Origin: Taxillus chinensis
Lineage: Eukaryota; Streptophyta; Magnoliopsida; Santalales; Loranthaceae
Direction: 5' to 3'
DNA length: 64,000 nucleotides
NCBI GenBank assembly: GCA_023512835.1
Contig: CM042086.1
Location: forward strand, 20,343,029 to 20,407,028
Shown piece by piece: positions 35,013 to 48,700 of this stretch; the first letter of the stretch is position 1; each line of letters begins with the position of its first letter. Below the pieces are notes generated by a model. It had not been told where the DNA came from. It made no database searches and saw only the letters and a list, made by a program, of their open reading frames with translations. Both the position numbers and the translations under genes were made by a program.

Positions 35013-37783
35013 ATGGAGATATAATCGTCTACACCACTATGATTGTATAATTAATTTATTTTAAACATTAAAATAAATAAAAAAATCAAGTCCTTTCTTC
35101 TCTTCCACCATCTTGCTGTGCGTTTCCGGCAGCCGAGTGCAGACAGCACTGCAGAACCCATGTAGCCGTGGGGATTTTGTGAAAAAGAAAAAGGTTATGG
35201 CAATGTTAATAGTGGTGTGGACGATTAGAGCCGGAAAAAAAAACCAATGCTCTAATATAATTAATTATACAACTAATTATACAACAATAATCATTTTTTT
35301 TGAAAAAAAGCTTAAAATCCGCATTAATTAGCATCCATATAAGCATAATGAATCATTTTCATCTGTTTACATATAATGATTTTTTCTATAATTTAGAAAA
35401 AAAATAGAATTTAATGAAAAAGTTATCCAACCAATTTTATAATTTTTTATACGTCAATTAATACATTGTGGTTGTAAGAAATAAAAGAAAAAAATAGATA
35501 AAATAATTAAAAATTATTATTAAAAAAAAGATAAAGATGAAAAATGTAATATAAAAACTTTTCAGAAAATGAACAAAATAGAGATAGAATTAAAATTGGA
35601 TGAAAATGTTTTAAGTAATTAAGTAATGGTGTGTATATATGAGAGCCAAATTAACCTTTAAAAAAAAATAAAAGGGCAGAATTGGCCTAATGTTGACTAA
35701 TTGTTAAATGTCATTCATTTTTATTTCTTCACGATCGTTACATGTTGCTTAATAAAGGAAATTAAAATTTTCAAATAGCATTGGCCCATTGACTGATAAA
35801 ATCATTCAGCTTTTGTTTCCCTTCTCTCATTCGCTGATTGTGTAATATTTGAATTTCCTATAAAAATAGAAACTATATATTAAACGCAATTCATACTCAA
35901 ATTCAAATGGCCAGAAATCGATACAAATATGTATGCAACATCTTGGATAATAAAATTTATTAGACTTACTGGAGACTGGACAAAATTATTTGTTTTGTTT
36001 ACAAGGTTTACAAAAATTGATTTTATTTGAAAAATAGTTTCTAAAACACTTTTATCTGACGGCACATGACATGAACGGTTAATTATGTCTGAAAAACAAA
36101 TTCTATCATTTTTGTTGATATTATAACAATTTAGGAAAACTATTTTCTATTATTTTGAACGAAGACAACCAATAATTAACAGATAAAACCCCAAAGATCA
36201 CGTTCCACTTCCACGGAAACGTATTGTTAAACACCTTCTCTACGGCCATTTTGTTGGACACCTTCTCTGCGTCCTTCACATCCTCACAACTCAATAAACC
36301 AATGACAGTCAATTAAAAAAATCCTACCAAAAGCACATGACCAATGCGATCACTTCAAAAATGAAATGAATCAAACCAAAACTTGGTAATAGTGTATCTC
36401 GGTCTAAAATAAAAAGCGAAAGAAAAGTAATATATAGTGTATCTTGGTCTTGACGTTGACAACAGCAAGGCTATCATTCTAGCCTGCACCAGTCAGAGGT
36501 TTTAGGCTACTATATATAGAATCATTCACCATTATTATTATGATATTTGGTGTGTTTAACCTGACTTCATCTTCCAAATTATGAAAGGTTAGATTGTAGT
36601 TTGGAGGCCTGGAAGTGAGCAGTTATATATAAATTCGAGATTGGCATATATAAGTGAAAACTATCTATTTTTTTGCAAATATATTGAATTTCTTGATGGA
36701 AATGATGTTTTTGTATACCTTTAGTATTATCTTGAGAGAACCCTTGTTCTTACCATAATGTTGAAAATAGTATAAATTTGGATGATTTCATAAATCGGAC
36801 TTGCACGTAGTTTTTACATTTCATATTGAGAAAGTTCTCCACGTGTGAATTTGTGTTGATTTTTGTGATAAAATTTTTGTCGAATTGTTGTTCTACTTGT
36901 TTCTTTCATAATTGATTCACATAGATAGGAAGAATTAAAATTTAGTATGTTGTATGATTTTTGGTTTAGAGCTTTATTTTTGTTGTTTATACTTTATATT
37001 GTTGATATTGTATCAGTATCAAACATCGAAAATTAATACTAGTATAATAATTAATTTGAATGGTTTAATTATTGGGAAGGAGAAAATGAAAGATATTCAT
37101 TATATGATTTTTTTTATTTACCAATATTTGTTGAAATGAAATCCAATGATAAAATAGATGAAGAGTAGACTTTCTCGTGAGTATATTTGAAAATGAGTAG
37201 ATGATAATATTTTGAATAAAAATGATACGTGTAATTGGCTTATGGTATCATTGTAAAATCATGATTAACGTGACGGATCGTGATTAGTTCATAAATTTAT
37301 TATTTTTTCACCTGTTATGGTATATTATTACATCATCCATGTTAATCAATTTATGTGATCTCACTAATACGTAACATTATCTACCATGTATATATGTGGA
37401 GTAAACTTGAACAATTGTATGCTTGAAAAACTAGAAACAATAAGTTGGTTGTAATTAATTAATTGTTGGGTTTAAAATATACCAAGACACTAAAATAATA
37501 ACTAATCACTTTAGTTCATTTAATGGAATTATTAGTCACTTTTCTAAAATTAATGAATATTAAGTTTGATGTAGAATTTGAAGGGTTACTATTACTTGAT
37601 AGTTTATCGGATATGTGGAAGACATTTAGAACATCATTATCAAACTTTGCTGAAAATAGTTACAAAAACCTATGTTTTGGTTAGTAAAGAGTTGACTTTT
37701 GACTTCACTAGTACAAAAAGGATTTGAAAAATAATTAACAATAAAGGTGATGACATGTCTTTATCATCATTTTGATAACATGA
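35013..37783. other. AT-rich intergenic spacer, no gene seen
   Basis: Open frames here are short and lack recognisable domains. Composition is AT-rich throughout. No RNA gene was recognised. Confidence 0.5.
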
Positions 37784-37894
37784 GTGTCATACATTACTAA
37801 ACACATATATAAGATACCGTTTTATAGATCATTGCATGTGTCATACATTACTAAACACATATATAAGATACCATTTTATTATAGATCATTGCAT
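37784..37894. repeat. Tandem duplication of a 54/57-bp unit
   Basis: Two adjacent copies, 37784-37837 and 37838-37894, both start GTGTCATACATTACTAAACA and end TAGATCATTGCAT. They differ by one G/A change and a 3-bp indel. Confidence 0.92.
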
Positions 37895-37943
37895 AAAAAA
37901 GAATATATTTCTAAAATGTGTTTTTATTGATAAATAACTTGTT

Positions 37944-38381
37944 TAGGGTTGGCCCTGGAGTTTGAATGGCCCTAAGCGGCATTTTAGAATGGGACCCCGA
38001 GGCATAAGGCATTTGATATTTAAATATTAGTAGAAAAAAAGAAGTATGAGTTGTGACATGCTTACCTGCGTTCAATGTTCGTAGAAATAGTAGAAGGGAT
38101 GGACGAGCAAATGCGGACGGCTAGGGCCAGCAGAGGTGAGGCATCGTGGACAAGTGGGGCGGACACAGGCGACGGAGGAAAGGTGCAACACGACACCAAA
38201 GGAGAGACGCAATGTGAGGATAAGAGATGGAGGCAAGATGGAACCATGCTCTGATTTTAATTTGTTTTTTCGGTTGCGGTAGAGCCTTGAAAGAATAATA
38301 CCTAATTAAAATTTTAGGGCCCCCAAAAATTGGGAGCCTTAATCGGCTGCCTCAGTCACCAAAAGCCTAAGGTCGGCATTA
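37944..38381. mobile_element. Non-autonomous hAT-like element, TSD AACTTGTT
   Basis: A 438-bp element flanked by the perfect 8-bp duplication AACTTGTT (37936-37943 and 38382-38389). The ends TAGGGTTGGCCCTGG and, inverted, TAATGCCGACCTTAGG are diverged TIRs matching the CAGGGCCGGCCCTG-type termini of plant hAT elements after C-to-T decay. The central part (38060-38250) is notably more GC-rich than the surroundings and contains no recognised domain. Confidence 0.72.
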
Positions 38382-38389
38382 AACTTGTT

Positions 38390-39756
38390 GATATCTTCAT
38401 TAAACCCCTAGGCAAGTCTAAATTTAACTTTTTCCTAACCAAATTTAATATATTAGATTGAAATGCTTTATTTTGGTTGATGCGTTTATAGAACTTCTAG
38501 ATATGATTTAAAATATAAAATTTAAATGAGTTAATTTGTAATATATTATATATTTTGGTGTGTTTTACAATTCAAGTGAGTTGTATACATTGCATATTTT
38601 TAATAAATGGGCATATAGAGCCTAACTTTAAAGTAATATAAGCTATAATTTCAATTGAGTGTAAAAGTGTTTAAAATCCCCACTAGATTATTCATAGTTT
38701 ATTTTATGAGTGAATGGTCATATTGTTGATAACAGGCTGGAACTAATATAAATGTTTACACTTCATGAAAATAATAAAAAGGGAAAGCCTAGAAGGTAAT
38801 TAGGAAGTAAGGATCCTATACAAAATAAAAATACAAATGAAGGTAGGTCTCAAAAAGAAAATTAATTTGCACCACTTTCATATATGCAAATCAATTTCTT
38901 AAGATATATATATACATATTGTCATCACTTCTTTTTTTGTTAGACTTGCCATTGGCGCTCATTTGGGTTATTCTATCATTAAGTTTGTTGGCTGCTAATT
39001 TAAACTTAAAATATTATAAAAATAATTATTTTAGTAAAACACATATTCTCAAGCGTTGGATTATTCTATCAAGCTAAATTTATTTTTAAAATTTAAAATT
39101 TAATATGAATTTAATAAAAAATTAAAATCATAAAAATAAAATACGAAAATACTTACTAAAATAATAATTTATTTTAAAAACATAATTCCTTCTTCTTTAC
39201 AAACTCCATTTGCGCTGCCTAACTGATTTGCAACGATCAGGATAGGAACACCCAAACAGTTGCTAGCAACAAATTCAAGAACAAATATTTAAGAATACCA
39301 AGAAAGCTGCACTGCAGAGCTGCTGAGGGATCTGTCGTGCGTGTTTGTGTGAAAGAGGCTGGATATGTTGGTTGATTGATGATATACTTTTAGGCCTGGA
39401 TGGTGCCCCGTGGTTATTATTGGAATTATTTGGTCGGATTCGAGCGTTCGAGAGGTAGGAGTTTTTCGACCATGAGCTGAATTTCTCTGTAGAGATTTAA
39501 TTAACTTGATTATGACCTTAAATTGCAAAATTATTATTTTCCCCATTCGATTGAACGCTTTGATATTTTACAATATTTTTTTTGTTGAAGTATTGTCTCT
39601 ATTTGGTTGGTATTGTGTAAATCATATGGAGGGTTGGATTCTTTTTTTTTAATGGGATTTCAGTGGTCAGATATTTATGTTGTGCGTATACTGCAATGCT
39701 TAAATAACTACTTTATTTATGGTTTGTATATACATTTTCTTATTTATGAAGTTTCA
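38390..39756. other. AT-rich spacer, no gene seen
   Basis: No supported coding sequence. A patch at about 39200-39545 is less AT-rich and carries an 85-codon minus-strand open frame without a known motif. Confidence 0.4.
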
Positions 39757-42700
39757 TATTAGGATGTCTCAAAAATGATGTTATTTGTTGTAATTTTTTT
39801 GGGCTTTATATATATATATAAAAGTTACAAGGTTTCTTAATGGGGCCCACATTCACAATAAAGAGGTAGAGAGAGAGGAAAGATTAGAGAAAGAGTTTGA
39901 GTGAGGGATTTCTTTTGAAAAAGCAATCTTGTAATAATCTTGTAACTCTTGTACCCTTGGATCGAATCAAATGCGAACTATCTTGCTAGACATAGGTAAC
40001 ACACCGTGACTTAACTAGGATAAGTCTTGTCTTGTTTACTTTGTATTTTGATGTAAGGCTTTGGTACTTGTTTGGGGTTATTCTTCGATGAAATCTATCG
40101 TTTGCTTCTACGGTTATTAACTTGGTTGCATAACAAACTAATATGAGAGCTTGGTGTTTACGTTTCTATGGTTAAGGAGGGTTTGTGACATACATCTTCT
40201 TCATATTTTGTTGGTGTGCCCATCAAGTGTTCGATAAAATTTCTGAGAGATGGAGAGATGGCTAGTTCAAGTTTTAAATTAAAATTTGAAAATATTGATG
40301 GCTTAACGATTTTGGGTTATGGAAGATGAAGATACTTGCACATCTAGGCAATCTTGGTCTTGATAATGCACTTGAGAATGACTTTCCGACATTTGTGGAA
40401 GAGGAAAACAAGGAGGTGCTTAAAAAGGACTATAATCCTCAGCCTTAATGATAAATTGCTAAGGACAATTGTGAAATACAATAATGCATTAGAGGTGTAG
40501 TTGAAACTTGAATCTTTGTGCATGATAAAGAGCCTATCAAGTCGATTGCATCTAAAGGTGAAAATTTTCACTTGGAAAATGGTGGAGGGCAAGGATTTGC
40601 AAGGACATATTCATGATTTCAACAGGTTGGTAGTGTGCTTGGAAAATATTAGAGTCTAATATAAAGATGATGATAAATCTTTGGTGCTTCTCTATTTGTT
40701 GTCAAAGTCTTACTCGACCTTAGTAGATATCTTGCAACATGGAAGAAATACCATCTCTTTGGAAGATGTTGTGTTGGCCCTCAAAGCTTAAGGAGTAGAA
40801 ATAGAAGAGCGATGTGGGAGTGCAAGCCGAATATGAATCATTTGCTAAAGGAAGACCCATCAAGAAAGAGAAGAAAGAAAAGTTAAGGTCCAAGCCCCGA
40901 GGTGGAACAAATACATTATTCATGCTCCGAGAAAGGACACAATAAAAAGGATTGTCCACAAAGGAAGAAAGATGTGAAAACACAAAGCGTTAGTGAAGCA
41001 ACCATTGTTGAAAGTAATGATGGTTATGAATCGATGGATGTTCTAGTTGCCTTTATTAGTCACTCAAACAAGTGGATCATGTATTTAGGATGTGCTTATT
41101 ACATGATTTTGAACATTGATTGGTTTGAAGACTACGAAAAGATTAGTGGAGGTCAATTATTGTTGGGAATAATAGTTCGTGCAAGGTGATTTGTATTGGT
41201 TCGGTTAGCATCAAAACACATGATAGTGTGGAGAGGATTCTATCAGATGTAAGGCATGTTCCGAAATTAAAATAGAACCTTATTTCACTTGGAATGCTTG
41301 ATCAAAATGGTTCTAGTTTGAAGGGCAAGAAGGGTTGCTTAAAAATCTCCAAGGGGTCATGCGTGGTGATGAAGGTGGTGAAAGAGAAAAGTCTTTACTT
41401 GCTTCATGGGAGTACCGTAAATGGTACGATAGTGATAGTGGTGGAACCAGAGTTTGGCCAAGAACTCTTTGGCAAGGTTATATGGTATAAGTGGCTTGGT
41501 CATATAAGTGATGGGGGGAATGCATGAACTAGAAAAGCAATGACTATCTAGATGTAAAGCTAGGTGAGTTAGACTTTTGTGAGCATTATGTCCTCAAAAG
41601 GGCAACTACGGTAAAGTTTTGCAAGTCGTCTCACTCAACCATGGAGACACTTAACTATGTACATTCCGATTTGTTGGGCCGGCACAAAATGGATCTTTTT
41701 TGGGTGGAAACTACTTCATCATGTTTATTGATGATTGTTCTTAGAAGGTTTGGGTGTACATTAAGAACAAAAGTGATGTATTGGGAAAGTTCAAAGAATA
41801 GAAGAAAATGGTTGAAGTGTAAATCGAAAAGGGGTTAAGAAATTGAGGACGAACAATGAGTTAGAATTTCTTCTTAATGAGTTTAATTAATTTTGTAAGG
41901 ATGAGGGTATCGTTAGACACAAGACCTTGCCTTATACTCCATAAGGCAAGGATGAACTAAACACTATTGGAGAGGGTAAGATGCATGATATTTGAGGGTG
42001 TAGGTAGAAGGTTTTGGGGTGAGGCTGTAAACATTACTGCCTACCTCATAAATAGGTGTCCTTCAATAGCATTAAATTACAAAACTTCAGAGGCGTAGAC
42101 CGGTCATCCGTCAAAGTTTGACAATTTGCGAGTATTTGGGTGTGTGGCTTATGTAAACAAAAACATGAGAAACTTAAAGGTAGAGCCAAGAGGTACATGT
42201 TCCTTGGTTATCTAGGTGTAAAGGGTACATGCTATGGTGTGAAGAAGGTAGTTCTCCCAAATGCATCATAAGCCAAGACATGGTCTTTAGAGAAACTGAG
42301 TACTATTGGGCTAATGTGACTTAAAGAGTCCGAGACAAAAGACATGGGTAGCTCCAATGAGAGAGAACATGATGAAATTGAGGTGGAACCCTTAGAAGTA
42401 ACTAGTACATAACTGGTTGGAGACACAACACATGAAGAAGGTCCTTTAGAGGTATAAGATCAAGGTGATGACCTTGAGAGTTACTGACTCACAAGATATC
42501 GGATGAGGAGACCTCGAAAGGCACCAAAGGGGTATGGATATGTGGATTTAGTTAATTACGTTTTGTTTGTTTTAGATGATCTTGATGATCTAGAACCAAA
42601 GAGTTATAAGCAAACAATGACTAGGAAAAATAAGCAATTATGTGCTCAAACTATGGAGGAAAAGATGGATACTCGTGATAAGGATCTCACATGGGTGCTT

Positions 42701-44430
42701 ATTGACAAACTTGAGGAAGGAAAAATTGTTGGGTGCAAGTAGATCTTCAAATGGAAAGAAAGCATTGAGGAGATAGAAAAGCCAAGGTATAAAACAAAAC
42801 TTGTAACAAAAGGGTTACGATCAACAAGAAGGCATGAGTTTCAATGAAATTTATTCTCTGGTAGTGTTACTACTTTTGTGGCATACTGCGACTTGGAGCT
42901 CAAACAGAAGGATGGGAAGACAATGTTTCTCCATGAGAATCTTGAGAACAAAATCTTAATAGTACGGTCGGAAGGATTTTTCAAGAAAAGGAATGAAGGA
43001 AAAGTATGCAAACTCAAGAAGTTTTTATGGTTTAAAGCAATCTCTTAGACAATGGTACCTTCAATTTGATGAGTTTATAATTAAAAACAAATTTTGAGAA
43101 GTTCTTATAATAGTTGTATGTACTTTAAGTGGGTTAAAGAAGGCTTGGAGATATTTCTATTGTTGTATGTTGATTACATGTTAATAGCATTGAAGGACAA
43201 GGAGGAAGTTCTGAAACTCAACAATTAGGGAATGAATTTGAAATGAAGGACTTAGAGCCGGTCAAGAGAATTATGAGGATCGAAATCATTCGAGACAGAA
43301 AGCAAGCTACATTGTTTATATCTCAATGTGATGATCTTCGAAGGGTGTTAGCCAAGTTTGGTATGTCATATTCTAAGCGGTATAAGCATTTGTTGTGGCT
43401 CATTTCAAATTATCTAAAGAAATGTCTCTTACAACCGATGAGTGGGAAAACATGGAATGGATTTCCTATGTTAGTGCCATTGGAAGTCTTATATATGCTA
43501 TGGTGTGTAATAAACTAGATCTTGCTTATTTATCTAGTCTTGTGAGCATGTTTATGTTAAATCCGGACAAGGGTCATTGGGAAGTAGTGAAGTAGATACT
43601 TTAGCAAATTCGGTTATGTTTTCACTTTCTTTGGGTGCACAATGAGTTTTAAAGCTTAATTGCAACTAGTTGATGTCTTCTACACAATAGAGGGCGAGTA
43701 CATAGCCTCCACAAAAGGTGGTGAAAGAAGTTGTTTGGCTCAAAGGGTTAATCGGTGAGTTGTGATGTGTGCATGATAAGGTGTAGGTGTTTTTTGATGA
43801 TCATAGCATCATTCAATTAACCAAAAATCATATGTTCCATAAGAGGACAAAGCATGTAGATGTCAAGCTTCATTTTATTCGAGATATAGTTTCCCAAGGT
43901 GATGTGACATTGGCAAAGATTCACACTAATGAGAACTCGGCAGATATGTTGACTAAACTCGTGATCAGAAACAAGCTTAAGGTGTGCTTGAATTTGTTAG
44001 GTGTCACGACTTTTACCTTAGGTATATGGTTTGTCTGGATGATTCCTAGGTTTGTTTCTTGGTGATGTCTCTATTTTTGTATCATCTATGAGCCGAGGTG
44101 GAGATTTATGAGGATATATCAAAGATGATGTCCTTTGTTGTAATTTCTTTTGGTTTATATATGAATGTTGGAGGGTTTCTTAATGGGGTCACACCCACAA
44201 TAGAGAGAGGAAAGATTAGGGAGAGCTTGAGACATTTTTTTTTTGGAGAAGTAATCTTGTAACTTTTGTGCTCTTTAATAGAATCAAAGACAAATCATCT
44301 CGGTGGACGTAGATCACACAACCTGACCGAACTAGGGCAAATCTTGTGTCTTATCTTGTTTACTCTGTATTCAAGTGTAAAGCTTTGATGCTTGTTTGGG
44401 GTTATTCTTTGATGAAGTCTATTGTTTGCA
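39757..44430 (+). mobile_element. Old copia LTR retrotransposon (copy 3), heavily decayed
   Basis: The 5' LTR is about 39757-40135 (starts TATTAGGATGTC, ends GCATAACA). The 3' LTR starts at 44107 (TATGAGGATATATC) after GAGGTGGAGATT and runs to about 44430, where similarity stops; its end may be lost. Shared LTR text includes GATTTCTT, GTAATCTTGTAAC, GCTTTGRTRCTTGTTTGGGG. A decayed Met-type primer site (AATATGAGAGC) follows the 5' LTR. The element is older and more diverged than copies 1 and 2. No TSD was found. Confidence 0.75.
40258..44010 (+). pseudogene. Degenerate gag-pol of copia copy 3
   Basis: Remnants in copia order: gag near 40258; a zinc knuckle CSEKGHNKKDCPQ near 40922 whose first Cys is gone; a protease-like stretch near 41070-41130; GAG-pre-integrase near 41290-41520; integrase pieces near 41640-42130; RT near 42890-43200 with LLLYVDYMLIA, where the second catalytic Asp of YVDD is Tyr; the connection at 43243-43595; and RNase H with a late KRTKHVDVKLHFIRD at 43846-43890. 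Many stops and frameshifts occur, so it cannot be functional. Confidence 0.72.
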
Positions 44431-45254
44431 CAAAACAAATATTTTGGTATGGGTCACTACATTGAAAAAAAAAAAAAGCTATGTTTTTTATCTTGGTATT
44501 TATACCAAGACATGTATAGTTCAGTCTAGTCGCTCACCTCACTTTAAATGTTTTCTCAGGAAAGAGGTTGACTACATGGTATGTGGAGGAGATTACATTT
44601 TGAGCCAGTTAAGATTGCACTGGATAGACACCCCTTCGTAAAATGAGCACACTCCTAATACGTTGACGTACACTAATGGATTATAGATGTTGATTTATGG
44701 ATTTATTGAGTTTCTATAATGATCTATGGTTGTTTAACCAATTTTGGGGCAGACTAGGTTTGGCAAATTTTATGAATTATGTTTATCAGGTACTAAAATG
44801 AATATATATACACACAAACACACATTTAATTGTGTTTATGTATGTGTTATTAATGCTCTGGGTGAGGTGTTAGATTTACTTTTTTTTGTTTCACATATGA
44901 CTCATAATCGATTTAGTTCCAGATAATAACTGTTAAATGTTTGATAAAGTACACTTGTAGAATTCCAAATGTTTGATTTTGTTTTGCCATATACTTCTTA
45001 GTTGTAATGTATCTCGTCTTGGTTTTGTTTTTCTTTTAGTTTTAGGAAAAGGGTTAAATAGTGTCCTGTTGGTCTTGCAGTACCAAATATTAATTATTAT
45101 TACCCATTGCTTCACTTAAGGCTCACGTGAGTTTAACTAGCTAGCTTCTTTTTATTTTTCTACGGCCCGTGTTATTTTCTCATCTACTAGTGCTTTGACT
45201 ATTTCGGACAAATGACAATATATTCAATTGTCATAAAATAGTTTTTAAGACATC
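44431..45254. other. Spacer between two copia elements, possible CACTA end
   Basis: CACTACATTGAAAAAAAA at about 44455 resembles a CACTA terminus and is followed by a TTGGTATTTATACCAA palindrome near 44493, but no second end was found. Short open frames at 44396-44641 and 44744-44926 are unrecognised. Confidence 0.3.
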
Positions 45255-45692
45255 CGTGAGATAATGTAAAGGAAACAACGAAAAAGAGGAAAGAAGATGT
45301 AAAAAGGAAACATTAAGAATAGGAAACGTTTTTCCTATATATACCAGGACGCCGCACATCACCAAGGTAGCCCTCTCCTATTCGGCAATAAAAAGGGCCT
45401 GCGGCGTGAGATCACTCTCTGAGCACGAGCGGGCCAGGATCCATCTTCTTATTTAGCGATGAGTCCGTTTTGTTTGGGTACCGTTCGCCATCCGTGCCTG
45501 CCGTGCGATGCGTGATTGAGTTTGTCTCTCTTCACCATCCGTTCCGTAATCTGTAATCCTCTTCGATATAGTGAATTTATTCCGCATTGCCCGTGGACGT
45601 AACCCTATTCCTGGGGTGAACCACGTAAATGGGTGTTCTTGTGTCTTGTGTGATTTTATTGTTTTCCGTTTATTTGCTCAATTATCCTAACA
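45255..45692 (+). repeat. 5' LTR of copia copy 2
   Basis: It contains TTTCCTATATATACC (about 45330) as a promoter-like motif and ends TATCCTAACA. The last 150 bp or so resemble the copy 1 LTR (GATATAGTGAATTTATTCCG, GTGGACGTAACCCTATTC). Confidence 0.88.
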
Positions 45693-45695
45693 AAT

Positions 45696-45706
45696 TGGTA
45701 TCGAGT
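45696..45706 (+). other. Primer-binding site of copia copy 2
   Basis: TGGTATCGAG follows the LTR by three bases. It is the same form, one base short of the Met-tRNA site, as in copy 1. Confidence 0.55.
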
Positions 45707-45746
45707 TCGTTGGTTCGTCCTGTGGAAATTTGTTCTTGAGCAAAGA

Positions 45747-48700
45747 TGTCATCACACACCATGAAGATCGATAAATTCACCGGCAAAAATAATTTCGATC
45801 TGTGGCGCATCAAGATGCGTGCGTTGTTGAAACAACAAGGGATCCTGGGCTCCGCTTGCCGAGAAACAATCTATAACGATAGAAGATTCTGAATTGGCTA
45901 TCATGGAGGAGAAAGCTCATTCGACAATTCTCGCTCTGTTTATCGGATGAAATTATTTGTGAAATTGCGGATGAAGAATCTGCAATAGATGTCCGTGGGT
46001 GAAGTTGGAGAGTCTTTACATGACGAAGTCTCCTGACGAATAAGTTGCTTTTAAAGCAACGTCTGTTTTCTCTCCGAATGGATGAAGGTAAATCTTTAAA
46101 AGACCACCTTGATGATTTGAATTCAATTTTGATGGATTTGCGGAATGTGGATGTCAAAATTGATGATAAGGATGCAGCCCTTATATTACTTGTTTCTTTA
46201 CCTCCCTCGTATGAGAATTTTGTGAATTCATTTGTTGTTGGAAAAGAAACAATTAGTCCGGAAGAAGTCGGTCAGCACTCCATACACGTGAGCTTCGTCA
46301 CAAGGCATCAGGAACTAGTTCCGATAATTCTAGTGGCTTGGTTGTGATGAATTCCGAGAAATTCAGGGGTCGTCGATCGTATAAGAATAACAACAAAAGC
46401 AAAGGCAGAGGAAGATCCAAATCGAGGGACCATAACATCAATCAAAAGGATATTTGCAACTATCAGAGGAACGTGGACATTGGAAATATCAATGTCCGAA
46501 AAGGGAGGCAAAAGAGAAAAAATTTCAAAGGAAAGGTTGCAGTCAGTAGCGAGACGGATTCCTCATCTCAACCCGATTTGGTTCGATCGCTTGATCGGTC
46601 TCACCCATTAGATACATGGGTGATGGATTCAGGTTGTTCTTATCATATGACTCCAAACAGGGAGTGGTTCTCAACATATGAGAAATTCGATGGTGGAAAC
46701 GTCATTATGGGTAATGATGCCGTGTGCGAGCAATAGGTATCGGTTCGGTTCGATTCGGATGCATGATGGTATCGTCGAACTCTCACCAATGTTCGACATG
46801 TTCCACAGTTGAAGAAAAATCTCATATCCTTGGGTACTGGATCGGTTGGCTGCAAAGGTTCATTTGAAGGTGGAGTCTTGAAGATAGTTAGAGGATCCTT
46901 GGTAGTAATGAAGGGAGTTAAGCAAAATACTCTCTACATCCTACAAGGAATTACGGTTTACGGTTCTGTAGATGTATCATCTTCCGATTCATCGGATCGG
47001 ACTACATTATGGCATATGCGTCTTGGGCATATGAGTGAAAAGGGGATGATGATTCCGAGTAAAGGGGTCTTCTCGAAGGCCATCGACGGTTGATTTGGGT
47101 TTCGTGAGCACCTTGTGTTTTTGGAAACGAAGCGGGTTCGGTTTAAAGCCGCAATTCACGAACCAAGGCTACTCTTGATTATGTTCATTCCGATCGTTGG
47201 GGTCCATCTCGTGTTCCATCTTTGGGAGGTGCGCGGTACTTCCTTTCGTTGATTGATGATTACTCAAGGATGACTTGGGTATACATGATGAAACACAAGA
47301 GTGAGGTGTTCAAAATCTTCAAGGAGTGGAAGATTTTGATGGAAAATCAAACTGGGAAGAAACTCAAACGTCTGCGTACAGACAATGGGTTAGAGTTTTG
47401 TTCTAAAGAGTTTGATCGGTTCGTTCGAGATCAGGGTATTGCGAGACACCGTACGATCGGGGACACTCCACGGCCAGAATGGAGTGGCAGAAAGAATGAA
47501 CAAGGACTCTGTTGGAGAAAGCACGATGCATGCTTTCCCAAGCTGGATTGAAGAGAGCCTTCCTGGCAGGAGGGTGAACACGGCGTGCTATTTGGTGAAT
47601 CGTAGCCCAGCAACTGCTATCAACTGTAAAACTCCATTTGAGGTATGGTCTGGTAAACCCGCTGATTATTCTGTTATTAGAACTTTTGGTTGTTCTACTT
47701 ACTATCATGTCAGTGAAGGCAAGCTAGAGCCTCGAGCTAAAAAGGGTTTCCTTATGGGCTATGGCTCGGGTGTGAAAGGTTATAGAATTTGGTCTCCATC
47801 TGAAAATAAAGTTATTCTTAGTAGGAGTGTAACTTTTAATGAAAATTCAACGCTTCACCCTGGCATAGAGTCTGTTGTTTCGAAACGGTGATGGTGTCGG
47901 CAAACAGGTGGAGTTTGATGTGAATGCTTCTTTGAACACATCAACATGGTTCATTAGAAACTACTCGGCAAAATAATGAACCACGGTTAGAAGTCAAGAA
48001 GAGCAACCACTTGTTGATACACATAGTGTTGCCACCGACGGATCTAAGAGACAGATCAAACCACCTATCAGGTATGGTTTTGAAGATATGGTTGCTTATG
48101 CACTACGAGGCGTGAAGAGATAGAGTCTCCTGAACCCTCTAGCTATCGAGAGGCAATCGGTGGTCTTGAAGAGCAAATTGGATTCTTGCAATGGGTGAAG
48201 AGATGGAGTCCCTTCACAAGAATCAGACTTGGGAGTTAGTGAAACTTCCACGGGGCGTCGAGTGGTTGGGCGCAAGTGGGTCTTCAAAACGAAGACTGGA
48301 AATCTGGATGATACTGGGATCAGGTACAAAGCTCGCCTAGTTGCCAAGGGATTCAGTCAGAAAGAAGGTGTGGATTACAATGAGATATTCTCACCAGTTG
48401 TTAGACACACTTCTATCCGTTTATTGTTGGCGCTAGTTGCACATCAGGACTTGGAGCTAGAGCAACTTGATGTGAAAACAGCTTTCCTCCATGGAGAGCT
48501 GGAAGAGGATATCTTGATGAGTCAACCAGAAGGATTTGCTATAGAGGGAAAAGAAGACTATGTATGCAGGCTAAAGAAATCTCTCTATGGACTAAAGCAG
48601 TCACCGCGCCAATGGTATAAAAAGTTTGGCAGTTTCATGGTCAAACATGGCTACAACAGAGTCCCTATGATTGTTGTGTATATCACAGCAAATTGGAGGA

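Noticed and set aside
44455..44520. CACTA transposon end at CACTACATTGAAAA
   Set aside because: Only one end is seen, the A-run is low complexity, and no TIR partner or TSD was found.
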